Below are positions 39,361 to 52,623 of a stretch of 64,000 nucleotides of DNA, in pieces. The translations under genes were made by a program, and so were the position numbers. This DNA comes from Linyphia triangularis (lineage: Eukaryota > Arthropoda > Arachnida > Araneae > Linyphiidae), in contig OZ021729.1 of assembly GCA_963978545.1 (NCBI GenBank), positions 13,977,501-14,041,500 on the forward strand. Direction: 5' to 3'. Below the pieces are notes generated by a model. It ran no database searches and was not told the DNA's origin. It worked only from the letters and a program-made list of their open reading frames with translations. Numbering within the stretch: position 1 is the stretch's first letter; each line of letters opens with the position of its first letter.

Positions 39361-40010
39361 TTGATTATTTTTTTTTTAGTAAAATAGCTATATCGTAGAA
39401 ATGTAATGTTATGAAAGATATTTCATTATGTGTTCATATTGAGCAATCTAGACACGAAAACATATAATTTATATATTCTGATAACATATAAAGATATAAA
39501 CTAAGTTTACAAATACCCTTATTTTGTATAATTTGTGAATACAAACTTTTGTTTAATAAGGTGAAAATATAAAATTTAAAAATCATAAAACGTAAAACTG
39601 CTAGTATTGTTTAACTGTTTATATTGAAAACCTGATATCCTAGGTTGTGTGTGGGTGAAAATATTTTCATAGAAATCTATGATTTCATTCCAATCTTAAT
39701 GAATTTTGCATCCTAGATCTTCTAAGAAATTGGAAGACCACTTGTTGAATGTTATTTCGAAAAAGGAAAAAAAAACACTCCCTTTTTATTCACCCCTCAA
39801 AAGATATGATCATAACTTAAGATCTACTGAATCAATTTGAACTGGATTTACTTCTGTATGTATCTTGACTTATAAGGATTATCGTGAACAAAATTTACTT
39901 TCGATGTTTTTTGGTTAAGGTAATGAAGTAGAGGATAGCAATTTATAATATTGTATACTCATAACTTTCATTCGGTTGAATCAATTTGAACGGATTTTAG
40001 TCCGAGCAAC

Positions 40011-41768
40011 GCCGGGTCGCATTTAGGCATTCCTCACTTTGATTCAAACCACAAAAGGGAATGAGAGTGCGCCATTGGTCAATCTTCCTGTCAGTCTGGG
40101 AAGAAGTTAACGCCCACACAAAATGGCGGCTGCATGCTGAATGGAAAGTTGATAGTTCTAACAGAGAATTCGTATTTTCTTCGTTTGTTTTTGAAAATAT
40201 GATTAGAAAAAAAAAGGAAGATATTGTTTTCATTACAAGCGACGTCAAATCATTCTATGAAAAAAAAATCCTGAGTGGACGATTTTTACAGTATTACGAA
40301 GTGCTGAATTCGACGAAGCCATATTCTTATTAAATGGGAAAGGTTATGTTTGCTGGTATTTCTTATTGACGTAGCTTTTTTAATGAAGTTTGGTGATTGT
40401 ATAGTCGCTTGTGACTTCAAAATTGTAATATACTTATAAATAATAGTAAAACTGATTTTTAATAATAATTAATTGAAAATTTGAATGGTGGTGCCATCTA
40501 TATCAAAATTTAGCAAATCCCAATTTAGCTTTAAGGAAATATTTTTACCATCTAAGAGTCGTGATAATTAATATTCAGTAAAGACGTTTTATGTGAAAAA
40601 ATATTAGTATAATTAATATAGTCGAATTAAATTATATTTATATTTTATTTTTTACTTATAGTTAAATTATAGAATAGACATGTTTGTAATTTCTATAACT
40701 TCATCGATCATGAAATAGATACATATAAATTAATTGTCATAACTTATGTTCACAGTAAAATATTTCTTATTAAATACAAGACAATATCAAAAAAGCTCAA
40801 TATTTATTAACATTTATTATTATTACAAAAATGGAACAGATGTAGTATATAAGAGATTGGGCGATATTTTTTATTTGGTAATAGCAAAAAGGGTAAAAAT
40901 CAAAATACAAATAATAATGGAATAAGGTTAAAATATTAATAATAATTAAATTAAAATACTAATAGTAATAAGGTTAAAATATTAATAATAATTAAATTAA
41001 AATACTAATAGTAATAAGGTTAAAATATTATTAATAATTAAATTAAAATACTAATAGTAATAAAATTAAAATAACACTAAAATTAAGTTAAAATGTAAAT
41101 AATATAAAGTATCAATTTTTAAAATAAAACTTAAATCTGTTTCCAGAAACCGCATTTATCGGGAAAAAAACAACACCTATATAAAATCATGTCGAAGAAA
41201 TGTCATATTCTGCATCTATACCATAAAAATTATTATAACAAAAAGGCTATAAAAAATGTATGCGTCGCATTGATGCTGTCATTTATTCAGAAATATTTTA
41301 GTTTCTTCCTTATAATGGCAGCAAACAAATGACTATTAATAAAATAATAAGAATAAGAATTGATAATTTCAAAAGTAGCATTCGAGTTTCCGAGTCACCC
41401 GAATTTTTCTTTTACGTCTAAATGTTTACAAAAAAATAAATAAACTTAGTTTCAAAAATATATTCCAGCTGCATAATTTTCCTTGATAAATATCCAAAAT
41501 TTATACTTTGTTGTTAAAAGCAGTTAATTAGATTCAATTGGAGTAAAACATTAATCAGGAAAAAAATTATCATTTATAAAACCTTCGCCATTTAAAAATC
41601 AGTTCTTAAACTCAAGATATAAAACATGCGTTTAATTCTCTGTGTCAACACAGTAAACATTGTCAGGTGTTTAGCGGCTTCCATGAAAGCAACGTATCAG
41701 CCAATGGCTCACTCTCATTCCCTTCTGTGGTTTGAATCAAAGTGAAGTATGCTTAAATGCCGCCGGGT
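40011..41768. mobile_element. Inverted-repeat element, about 1.76 kb
   Basis: The left arm (40011-40081) and the reverse complement of the right arm (41697-41768) share ACTTTGATTCAAACCACA and AAGGGAATGAGAGTG, then GCCATTGG, about 70 bp in all, with CCGGG at the outer side of both. The interior contains a 90-codon + frame (40061-40333) with no recognised motif and a 46-bp tandem repeat (40925-41068). The left outer flank (TCCGAGCAACGCCGGGT) resembles Helitron-type 3' ends. The class is unknown. Confidence 0.55.
40925..41068. repeat. 46-bp AT-rich tandem repeat, three units
   Basis: The unit contains AAGGTTAAAATATTAATAAT and AAATACTAATAGTAAT; starts at 40925 and 40971 give the 46-bp period. 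Confidence 0.85.
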
Positions 41769-42383
41769 CACAGCTATTTGAGCCTGAATAGCGACAGGCA
41801 CTTAAGCTAGTATTCATAGTTTGCGCAAAAGGTAATTTATTTCAGCATAAAATAAACGTATAAAATAAACAATGTATGTGTGTTATGTATTGTTTTTCTG
41901 ACTTGGTAACTGCTTTAGGTAGCTTTTCTTTTTAATTAAATTCTAATCTCTTACAGAGTAATTCAGAGAAATAACTTTGCCAAATGTGTGACAAGTTTTG
42001 CAATAAAAGTTTGTGCTTTTGACATTTATTACTATATTAATCAAATATATGTACTAAAGACAGTAAAAACATAAAATATGTTTTACAATAAAAAGTGTGG
42101 TTTGGTGAAACCATATAATACTAAAATATCGCATTGAATGAGATTAATTAAATTATCTTTTTGAGTATGGTAGACTTTGAATTCCATAGTTATGGTTTTG
42201 TTTATTAAAATTATGGCTAAAACGACCTTGTACTGTAACTGCAGTTGGAAATTATACAAGTGATAAATTGGACAAGTACCTACAATAAAGGGAATAACGG
42301 AATTATTTATAGTTAGTGTAAATACTATTAATCTTTTGTCCCTGAAAAGGTCCCAACTTAAATATTTTAAAAGTTTGTTATAC

Positions 42384-42386
<3 letters not shown>

Positions 42387-42421
<35 letters not shown>
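42387..42421. repeat. Poly-T tract (about 35)
   Basis: An uninterrupted T run. Confidence 0.95.
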
Positions 42422-42424
<3 letters not shown>

Positions 42425-42683
42425 CAAATCAGTGACTGCTGAATGAAATCAGTTTTTAATATTTGATCCGTGTTTTGCATTTTTCATGTTCACTTAAAAT
42501 TCTGATTAAATTTCCAGTCTGGGTCTTATGGTAACACAAAATATTTGACAGTGAAGGCAAACAATCAATTTATGCTCTGTTTTTATTAGCCTTTCCATTC
42601 GTTATGCAGTAATAGTCAACGACTTTTCATTATGTTTCTTAGTCTCTAGCTAGGTGAAAAAAAGCGGTTATTCTATTGTAAAA

Positions 42684-43881
42684 TCTATAATAATAAAACA
42701 AGCTGTGTCTGTCTCTCTGTGGCTCCTGTGGATCAATAGAAACCTACTTAAAATTGGAGTAGAGCTCTGAAATTTTCAACATAAGTAGTCTTAGCGTTCT
42801 AATTTTATGCATCACAAACAGAATGTTAAAATTTAAATTAGTTCTTTTTTAATTAATAAATATGTCACAAAATTATATCTAATCGGGCTACAGCTCCGAA
42901 ATTTTCAACATTAGTAATTTTGGCCTTCTAATTGTATACATCACAAACAGAATGTCAAAATTTTAATTAGTTCTTTTGTAATTAATTAATAAATTTGTTA
43001 CAAAACGATGTCTAAAAGGGATACAGCTCTGAAATTTTCAACATAAGTAGTTTTAGCCTTTTAATTGGACTTTTGAAAAACAGAATTTTAAATTTTTATT
43101 TTGTTCTTTTTTAATTAATTTTTTTAATTAATTAATAAACATTTTACAAAACGACTACTAATAGGGCTACAGCTCTGAAATTTTCAACATAAATAGTTTT
43201 GACCTTCTAATTGGATTTTTGAAAAACAGAATTTAAAAAAAAATTTAAAATTAACAAATATTTTACAAAACGATTTGTAATTGGGCTACATTTCTAAGAT
43301 TTTCAACACAAGAATTTTGGCCATCCAATTGGATTTTTGACAAAAAGAATATTACAATTTTAATTTGTTTTTTAATTAATATTTTCACAAAAAGCGACTT
43401 CGAATTGGCCAAGAGCTCTGAAAGTTTCAACATAGGTAGTTTTGGTCTTCTAATTTTGCTTTCCACTAACACGTGTGAAAATAATCTTACCTTTAAAGGG
43501 GTGCTGTAATATTATATTAAAGGGGAATTTTTTTTTTCTTGACAAGGGAGAGGATTCCAATATTAAGTCTTTACGTAGCAATTGGATTTTAGTGAGTGAA
43601 GCGAGCTTATGCTTACGCTGCAATTAATCTTTCAGTGAGCGAAGCGAGCCTATGCTTGCATAGCAATGAACCTTTTAACAAGTGAAATAAGCCTGTGTTT
43701 ATTTATCCATGAACTTTTCAGCGAACGAATCGAGATCGATTTTGCGATGAACCTTCCTGCGAGCGAAGCGCCAAAGACTGGGTCCTATACACGAATGACA
43801 GATTTCCTCAACACGAGGCCTCACAGCTAGCTAAAATATTTCACATGTTAAAATTTCGTAGCGAAGCACTGGTATTATTTA
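42684..43881 (+). mobile_element. Helitron-like non-autonomous element, copy B
   Basis: It starts with the same TCTATAATAATAAAACAAGC as 20494-21727 and follows the same order: CTGTGGATCAATAGAAACCT, tandem units with CTCTGAAATTTTCAACAT, the GCGAAGCGAGC zone, and an end TTTCGTAGCGAAGCACTGG. The last bases (TATTATTTATATAA) have lost the CTAG seen in copy A. The 69-codon minus frame inside is not coding. Confidence 0.65.
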
Positions 43882-45230
43882 TATAAATCTCCCTCCCCCC
43901 AAACCCCCACTCCCCTCCTTGAATTAGCAACAAAAAATGTGTTTTTCTTCGCAGGAAAAGGAAATGTGTTTTGTGATTGGCTGATGGAATTTGAAAATCG
44001 GAATAGGTTTTTAAAGTAGCACTGTGATTGGTTTGGTCATAAATAGGTCCTTAGTGTTCCCACATGATAAAGCACTGATAGAAAAATTGCTTTCCATTAA
44101 GTCCATAAATATTTATTTGCTTAAGTTGACAACAAAATTTAGCTGTATCGAAAGCAAATGAAGCCTTTTGTCTGACAAAAAAAATTCGCCAGCCTATAAA
44201 CGATAGTACAGTTAAATGGTCTAATGTACTATATATGGTTATGAGAACATGCTACAAAATTTATTTCAAATTACAGAAATGTTTTCCAAATAAATTATTC
44301 CCAATCAATGCATGTTGACAATATTTGTTCCTATATACTTATCTAAGGAATTCCCAATAAGATTGTTTATTAGTCTGCAATTAAAATAGCATGGATCTAT
44401 TGCACACATTTTAATTACAGAGTCTTGTAATCACAAAAAGAATGCCCAATTTGATAGAGAAAATAGCTTATGATGAAATAAGGTTGAGGAGTAATTTTAA
44501 TATTATTCGTTTCGATTGCACTTTTCAAAATTGTGAAATGTGCCAGAAATAGAATTTTAAGTGAATTTTCGGCGCTTATGATTAATTACTGTATCTCTAT
44601 GAGTTTGGAATCCTCTGAAGGGTTCAGACAATTTAATTTTAATTATATTTTGAAGCTTATTTATCATACTTCTTTAAAGATCAAGAAATAATGGATTGAG
44701 AAAAAGTACTTACTTCAATTGTAGTTTTCTTGAAATTGAAAAACGTTTAAATTATAGAGTATCGACTAACTTGAATTATTTTAATTATTAAAAATTTGAT
44801 AAATAATTTTAGAGTTTTGAATAAAAAATCAATAAAATGTTGAATATCTTTATAGTTTTGAATAAAACTTTTATAAAAATGTGGAAACATCTTACAAAAA
44901 AGTACTAAAACTTAAAAACATTTTATGCCGAAAAGTAAAATTAAATATTTTATGCTAAATTGTGACATAGCAACTATATTAACACTATGAACACCAATCA
45001 GAGATATTCTATAAAGTTATCAGGCTATTCATAACACATATGTTTCTAACATAAATTATTTATTTTATGCATAAGTTATTTGTTTCATACATATATTCTT
45101 TATTTTAAATATGTCTGTTTCATGAATAAATTTTTTTATTCATATATAAGTTATATGTTTCAAACAGATATTCTTTCATTTTATAAGTTATGTGCTTCTA
45201 TGCAGAAATCCCATGTGTTATCTGTTTCGT
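43882..45230. other. Intronic AT-rich sequence, nothing recognised
   Basis: A C-rich stretch at 43889-43915 and otherwise AT-rich unique DNA. Confidence 0.55.

Positions 45231-45233
<3 letters not shown>

Positions 45234-45262
<29 letters not shown>
45234..45262. repeat. Poly-T tract
   Basis: About 29 T, followed to about 45720 by loosely repeated TTATTTATTTTATACATAAG-type units, a degenerate AT-rich satellite. Confidence 0.85.
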
Positions 45263-45264
<2 letters not shown>

Positions 45265-45714
45265 GTTCTTTAAATATATTTAAATTATTTATTTTATTTA
45301 TAAATTATTTATTTTAATCATAAGTTATCTGTTTATTACAGATACCATTCATTTCATGCATAAATTGTTTTTTCAAATAGGAATTTTTAAATTTGTACAT
45401 AAGTTATTTGTCTCATTCTTAATGCAATTTTTTTAAACAATTTATCTGTTTTTTACAAATAATTATTTATTTTATCCATAAACTAAATGTTTTTATACTA
45501 AAATTCTTTATTTTATACATGAGTTATTTGTCTCATTCTTAATACAATTTTTTTAAACAATTTGTCTGTTTCATACAAATAATTATTTATTTTATCCGTA
45601 AATTAAATGTTTTTATACTAAAATTCTTTATTTTATACATGAGTTTATACATTATTTTTTTATTTTATACATGAGTTTATACACAATTTTTTTATTTTAT
45701 ACATAAATTATCAT

Positions 45715-45908
<194 letters not shown>

Positions 45909-47269
45909 TATATAATTCTGTGATATACGTTTTCTTTGTGTTAATACTGATTGGACTTCATAAATTGAAATAGGAAATGTTTACTTAATAACGAATTTTT
46001 ATAAATTGGTGTTCTACTTTTTTATTCATAAAATTTACTTTAAATTTCACTTTATTAATAAGTATTTCTTGCAAATGGTTGTGCATAATGTTTTCTCTTT
46101 GTTTAAAAGTCATCGAATTCTACCTATAACTAAAGTTTGTGAAAAGAAAATTCGCATATTATGGTGTCTAAACTGAAAATGGAAAAAATTATGTAAATAA
46201 AAATGAAACAATATGTATTCCCTAATTGTATGTCAGTAGAACTTAATAAATGGGTGAAGCATTCAAATAAATTTATTGTTCTAAGTAAAGTTCTACATCT
46301 ATAAATCAATTTTTTTTTATAAAAAAAAATATCTGTGCTGTGTTTCTTAATTAAACGAGAATTGTTAATGATATGTCCATTATTCATCAGAAGAAAAACC
46401 ATCTAAATTAGAATTCATATAAGGAAAATATATACATCTAAATTTTTTTAATGCATTTATTATTCACCTCGTCATGATATAGGGGTTGTTGGAATTTTTA
46501 CTATGGTGAATTTTTCGAAACCATGGTAATGAAATACAATAGAAACCTTTTGGTAGAATAGCCTTACCAACCCTTATTCTCAGAAAAAACAAAAACAAAA
46601 AAAGAAAAGCCTGAAAAAGAAAATACATTTAAAAACAAAAAATAGAAATACTCATCATGTACTCGTTAAAAATGCAAATATGCACATTGTCCCCACTCTT
46701 TTCTGATGTTTAAAGCATAGATAGTACTTATATTGATAAAAATTCTAATATAATGTAATTTTTTTCTAATTTTCATTTCCAATGCAATCACAAACCTTCG
46801 TAAATAAAGTTCACATATTATAAGTTTGAAATTAGTATTTAACCAATGTCGTCAACAAAGCTTGTAGAGATTTTTTATATATTTTTTTTTTTTAATAATT
46901 CATAAATATAAATTTATTAAAAAAGTTTGTTCAGAAAGAAAACATCGTTTGGAAACTGTTATGCAAATTGGGGAAGTGAAACGAAATAACAAATTGCCAA
47001 TATTTCTATTTTGAGTACGAGAGAGTAGAAAAAGAAACTCCTATATTCTGCGTATTTGCAATCTTTTTATTTCGAGGATTTAAAACATACTAAGTTTCGA
47101 ATTCAAGTAGAAACATATAGAATTTTTTTTTTTTTTTTCTCTAACATATCGATTTTAAATTCAAAAGTAATATGTCATTTCCTTCACTGTCAGGAATTGA
47201 AAATAAATAATCAATATTTCTGGTGCTTCCAAGTAACTAAGAGCATACAGTGAGATTAAGATTGAAGTG
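45909..47269. other. Intronic AT-rich sequence, nothing recognised
   Basis: Poly-T run near 47118-47139. Small frames (46130-46402 minus) show no family motif. Confidence 0.55.
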
Positions 47270-47760
47270 AACTTTATTTTACTTTCTAGCTGCGTGGCCT
47301 CGCGTTGCAAAGACCAGTCCTTGTGTGTATAGGTATCAGCTTATACACACAGTATAGGTATCAGTTATTTCTCTAAAATTTTCACTGATACGCAAACACA
47401 GGCATTGGTAAATTAGAACTCTGCACCTATTAGAAGTTTCTCTATAAAAAAACGTGCTGGCTTCTAGACCGCGAGGTTGCGGGTTCGAGTCCCGTGTAGG
47501 CATGGGTGTTTGTAAATGTATGTTGGTTTGTTAAATGACGAAATGTTTCGGCGCATTATAGCCCTCGTGTTGCTGACGGCGCCAGATAATCTGAATACAA
47601 CCAACCAAATCTATAAAAAAAACTGAAAAAAATTATTAAAAAAAACTAGTAAGAATTTCAACATTATGGTTTTAAAAATCACAATTAAAAGGCCAAAACT
47701 ACGTATGTTTGAAATTTCAAAATTGAACTTTCTGTAACACCACAAAACACTGACTCTTTG
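47270..47760 (-). mobile_element. Decayed Helitron-like relic carrying a SINE
   Basis: Read on the minus strand, CCTATACACACAAGGACTGG and CGAGGCCACGCAGCTAG match the 3' zone of the element at 42684-43881 (CCTATACACGAATGAC, CGAGGCCTCACAGCTAGC). GGCCAAAACTACGTATG with GAAATTTCAAAATT, near 47690-47730, matches its tandem units. A family-1 SINE at 47454-47609 splits it. Confidence 0.55.
47454..47609 (+). mobile_element. tRNA-derived SINE (family 1), 5'-truncated
   Basis: It starts inside the tRNA part (GTGCTGGCTTCTAGACCGCG), so the A box is lost while the B box GGTTCGAGTCC remains; the tail ends CCAACCAAA. Flanks TCTATAAAAAAAC (47441-47453) and a copy with one extra A (47610-47623) are the target duplication. 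Confidence 0.88.
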
Positions 47761-49189
47761 TTTTATTACTATAGATTTGTAGAATGTGGCAACAGTTAAG
47801 AAGTTCCAATCAGTTTTTCATTTTTTTCTAAATTTGAGTTCTGTTTCTTTTATTGGTACTTAACCCATTAAGAAACCTATGTAACAAATTAGTTTAATAG
47901 TGAAAAAAGTTCAATTTTATTTATTTTTTTATTATTGTGAACTATATGCATTCGTAAAACTACGGAAATTTTTCTAGAAACTCACAATGACTTTTGGTTT
48001 ATAAAAATTATTAACAAATGCGATCAACAAATGAAATTAAAAAAAAATTGTAATTGACAAAAGATTTAAAACTGACATTATTCTAAAAATATATCAACTC
48101 TTTGAAAGACTTTTCATTCATTCCCTTAACAATTATTTAAGAAAAGTACCTACAAACAAATAAAAACACATATCGTAATTCGCTTCAGGTTTCGAAAACA
48201 GATTTCATAAAAATGGTCTTATTACACAGATAATATAAGTTCTTAGTACCAATTTGATGTATATCCCGTATCTGTATATTTTTTATTTGGACAGAGAACG
48301 TTAGGCTCTGTTGGTCAGATTAGTTGTATATGTTTCTCCCAACATTACTGTGGAATCAAACTGACAGAGATCTGATAAGAATACCTCTAAAAATTTTACT
48401 TTTAATGGGATTGATTGATTTTTAAATAATAATTTCAACACAAAAATAGTCTTAGAACTTGCGGACTGCATATATTATAATTAAAGATTCTTCCTATCCA
48501 TTATTGAGTTAGTTATTGTACTTTTGCACCTTCAAAATGTGAAAAAAAATAGTCAAGAATAAATCTATTATAAGTGCGCTGTATAAAACAATTACAATAT
48601 ATTTAATAAGCGTTACTCACGTAAGGTTAAATAGATTTGGAACGATATATGCCATATACTTCAAGACGGAGAAGTCATATTTTCAAATACGGTAAAAAAA
48701 AAGTTTATTTTTCAAATAGTGTTAGTAAATTTGTAAATGTGGCAATAAAATATATACAGTATGATTCAAAAGTAACTTAATTTTTTTTTAAGTTTAATTC
48801 AGGCACATTTGGATAAACAAATATGCTCGTTACAAAATTGGATTTTTTCTTCATAAATAGCTCATTTTTTATCAGTAGGTGATGCTTTAAATCAAAATTT
48901 TATGGATTGTCATCCCACATTCCACCTAAAAAATTGGTCAGTGGCTCACAGATACCTTCAACGCCATCTGTGTATTAAAACACTAACTATATTTTTCCTT
49001 TCTTGGGATATATACTCAATTCTTTCCAGAAGATTTTCTGGTACATAACTTCAAACTTTAAAATAATTGTCAATTATCAACATTGGTGATTAAAACAACA
49101 GAAATGTAAACAGATTTTCTTGTACATACAGCACATTCACTTTAATTCAATATTACTTTCTTAATATTAATTAATTTTTTTCTTTTCAG
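47624..49189. other. Last part of the large receptor intron, nothing recognised
   Basis: AT-rich, no coding frame or repeat above chance. It ends in a long pyrimidine-rich acceptor before the exon at 49190. Confidence 0.55.
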
Positions 49190-49300
49190 GTCTCTACTGC
49201 CCGAAGGCATGGGATGGGGCCTACTGTTGGCCACATGCAGAAGCTGGTACATTGGTGATTAAACCATGTCCAGACTACATACACGGTTTCAACCCAAATG
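49190..49300 (+). CDS. PTH1R-like: Class B1 GPCR (PTH receptor-like), ectodomain exon with Cys2-Cys4
   Basis: The acceptor is TTCTTTTCAG and the donor is GTGAGC; the exon is 111 bp, phase 1 in and phase 1 out. It encodes residues 35-71 of the spliced fragment. Visible motifs are C-x3-W-D, YCWP, a Gly before the next cysteine, and CPDYI followed by GFN. These are the hormone-receptor (HRM) domain signatures of class B1 receptors: the Asp after Trp (Asp43), the Trp after the third cysteine (Trp48) and the Pro after the fourth (Pro62) stabilise the ectodomain fold. The CPDYI-x2-FN string is closest to vertebrate PTH receptors, where CPDYIYDFN is found; other secretin-family receptors usually have CP. 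The receptor would sit in the plasma membrane and signal through G proteins, mainly Gs, after binding a peptide hormone. The ligand cannot be read from the sequence. Confidence 0.93.
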
Positions 49301-51611
49301 GTGAGCTGGTATTTTGATGCAGTTGTGTTTCATTGAACCATGTAAGAAAATAAAAATTAAATTGCACACTTTTTCTGATGTGAGAGTGATAGTAGTTTCT
49401 GCTGATGGGGGGAGTTTTCAACGTTTTCATTAAGGGGGGGCTGGGGCTCAAAATTCTAAAATCTTTATTTTTAGAATTATTTTTGAGAAATTTTTTATAC
49501 AGTAATATATGATGCTTTAAAACTTTAAAAACTATTTTAAATGTTCAAATTTAAAAAAAAAAAAAAAAAAAATATGATATTTTCTAAATTTGATATATCT
49601 AAAATTCTTTTTTTTTAATCACATCAATTGTCTGCATGATTTTTCAATAAAGTAATTAGAAAAAATTTAAAAAAATATTTTGTGCAAAAACTGTATAAAA
49701 TTCATAGTATGCTAAGCTCCAAAAGCTTTTTTTAAAAAGTTAAATAAAAAAATAATTCATGAAGGCAAATTAAAGAAATATATATGAAAAATAATTGTGG
49801 AAAGTTTCATAGATTTATATCAAGAAATTTTTAAGTTGTATCAATTTAAACTCAAAAAAATAGACAAAAGGCCATCACAGAGAAAAACAGTTTCTAAGTT
49901 TCAAGATAGCATGTCTGAGATGCAGTTGTCATGTAACAAAAACTTAAATATTTCAAGTTCAACTAAAGATAGAAACAAATTTTTATGCCATTTTGTTTAA
50001 AAATATATGCATTATTTTTTCAATTATAAAATATTTTTTGAGAATTTTGCAAATTTTGAGTCATAGACCCCCTTAAAATATTTATGAATATTTTGAGCCT
50101 GTATGTGTTCCTATTAGTTCTTTAAAATCATTATATCATCTACCTCTATCACAAACTTTAATTTATCAAGCCAAATAACAATTTTTTTTTTTAATCAGTA
50201 GATGTTGGCTTTATATACTTAACATACTTTCACGTCTATTAATACAAAAAGTACGTGGTCTAATTTTTTATCATATAAACTATTTTTGAACTATATTTAC
50301 AATTGCTGTCACTCTAAGTAAATAACGACAAGAAGGTTTTTTTAAAAAATGATTTTAACAGTTTTTCATACAAATTTTAACTCTGAAATTATTTTTTTAA
50401 TAGAATAAGCCAAATACAATGTTAATTGGCCAAATGATCATTTTTATTGTATGGCAAAAATAACTATTTTTAATGAAATAGTACTGGCATGAAGTTGAAA
50501 GTATTTCGAAGTAATTTCAAGAATTATCAAAAGACATAATGTTGAGTCTATTTAAAATAATTTTTTTCTATGCAATTATTACCCCAGCGAATATCGAATG
50601 ATTGATAATCTTTTACGAAATCAAATTTTCAGATAGTAATCGATTTTCGAACAATCATCTCACTTTGAAGAGTGCCAAGTACAGCATTTTTTTTTTTTTT
50701 TTTTTTACCAATAAAGAGTGGGTATTTTTTTTTGTGGCAATTGAAAAAGAAAAATCTTGGAAGCATATAATTTAAGTAAGCAAGAATAAATAAGTTTTGC
50801 GGAAATGTTTTTTTTTTTTTCCAAACAAAAATATTATGGCAAGAGTTGTAATCATATATATTTTGATTGATGCTTACTCCCACTCTTTGTATTGTTCTTA
50901 TAACCTACAAATAATTTATACTTCGTTTTTTTTTTTCTGATTTCATCTTATCGTGTATTGCACAAAAAATCTCATTCAGTTTGTTTTTTCGTTTGATATG
51001 AAATTTTTATGTTTTGAAATATTTCACCGATGAAAAAGCTTAACTCTTAAATATTCGATCATCAGTTCAATTTTGATAATTTTCGAAAGATGCCCCCGGA
51101 ACAAAATACTGGTAACAAAAAGTTTTCAAAATAATATTTTCTTCTTACAAATATCTTCTTCTAACCCCATTGTCCCCAAATGTTACCAAAAGCTATTACA
51201 AAAGCTTTGTCATTTACTTAAACGGAATTAGTTAAGAATTTACAATTGAATGCGCTGTTCTTATTTCTGTTTGTAAATAGTATTCCACATCGATTGTGGT
51301 TTCAAGAACGAAATTACTCAAGAACTCTTCCGTTATTACTTATTACATATACCTTATTTAGGTTTTTTGCTGTATGTCACAATGTAGTGAGAACTGCCCA
51401 TATACAAGTTCATCTGAAGTCAACATTAGGAGGCAAAACTATAAATACATATAAGTGCAGTATGCCAAATGTAATATCTCATCAAGACGAGTTCCCCTAA
51501 ATAAATTCAATCGGAATTTTCAAAAATGATGACTGGCAGTCGATTTGTTTTTCGTTACATTTGAGCTACAAATGCTACAATAATGTGCCAATTTTAAAGT
51601 ATCCATAATAA
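49301..51611. other. Receptor intron, AT-rich, homopolymer runs
   Basis: Poly-A near 49551-49572 and poly-T near 50687-50706. Small Lys/Phe-rich frames are low complexity. Confidence 0.55.
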
Positions 51612-51613
51612 TA

Positions 51614-51785
51614 CAGCCAAACCCCGTTAACGCGAAATCGTTTTACATGAAATCCCGCTAATCGTGAAGTAAAAGCAGTTCTCCGCATTTAAAACTTAAC
51701 GTTAATTTATTCGTTTAACATGAAATTCGGTTAACGCGAACAATTTCGACTGCCCCATTGACTTCGCTTTAACGGGGTTAAACTG
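51614..51785. mobile_element. pogo/Tigger-like MITE, copy 1
   Basis: 172 bp with ends CAGCCAAACCCCGTTAACGC and, read inward from the right, CAGTTTAACCCCGTTAAAGC, flanked by TA on both sides. CAGT(N)AAAC ends and a TA duplication fit pogo/Tigger elements. It is the same family as 60373-60546, in the opposite orientation. No gene inside. Confidence 0.8.
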
Positions 51786-52495
51786 TAGTTGGATTGCATA
51801 AATCACAACCAAATGTTGTAATGTTTGAATAGATAAGTGTTTCCTTAATAATTCTATGGTAAGTTTAAATAGAGATACTGGATTAGAACTTTGATATTTG
51901 ATGACAAATTTTCTCACCGAATTCGCCAACTTGGCGAGATTTTTATCTATAAAACTAAACCAATTGGCAGGATTATATGTTTTGTCTTTAACCTTTTACA
52001 TTTCGGTCATTAAATGTCGCCAAATTGTACATCTTCTGCACGTCAAACAGATGAACCATATATTATAAGAGTAGGTAGAAACTGCTTTTTAGAGACAGTG
52101 ATTCTCGCATTCCATATTGTTTGAAATGAAATGCCATGATAAAATGGCTAACTTAGTCCCCGCCTCTTTCTAAATGCTGACATCGCAAACAAGCAAGCAA
52201 AAGAAAAATCCTTCCGGTACGGGCCTTGAGTTTAAAAGTATGGATTTTACTTCACTCTTATCTTTCTTCCCGGTAGTTTTACATAATAGAAATCTCAAGG
52301 GACTAGAAATCGACAGAAATCTTTTCCCATTCCGTTAAAGCCCTTCCTTTTTCACCTGCTAATAAGATAATGCAGTTCCAGAAATTACTTCTCTTTCTCC
52401 CGGTTAAGCAATCAATTGCAGCAGTGTCACCTGCATTATGAAAATTGCCGGTTCGCCTAATTGCTTTGATTTTTTCCCCCCTTCTTCTGTTGCAG

Positions 52496-52623
52496 CCACT
52501 GCCAGCAAGTTCTGCTCTGAGGATGGTACATGGTGGAGGCATCCGGAAATTAACCAAACGTGGACCAATTATTCTCTCTGCGGGACTGTGCACCCGCCTC
52601 AGGACGAAGGGAATGTTTTTGTG
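52496..52623 (+). CDS. PTH1R-like: Class B1 GPCR (PTH receptor-like), ectodomain exon with Cys5-Cys6
   Basis: A TTCTGTTGCAG acceptor and a GTAATT donor bound 128 bp (phase 1 in, phase 0 out), encoding residues 72-114 of the spliced fragment. It contains KFC then DGTWW, two adjacent N-glycosylation sites (NQT and NYS) and the sixth cysteine in TNYSLC. In vertebrate PTH receptors the same place reads RTW-ANYSEC, so spacing and residues match well. With the two upstream exons this completes six cysteines (22, 38, 47, 61, 78, 100), expected to pair 1-3, 2-5 and 4-6. The last residues (about 101-114) are the linker to TM1. The donor is chosen because GTG before GTAATT gives phase 0, which matches the next exon; an upstream GT in the same stretch would not. 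Confidence 0.93.

Noticed and set aside
51246..51500. 84-codon + frame near the receptor exons
   Set aside because: No splice phase or motif fits the receptor and no family is recognisable; length is within chance for the scanned DNA.
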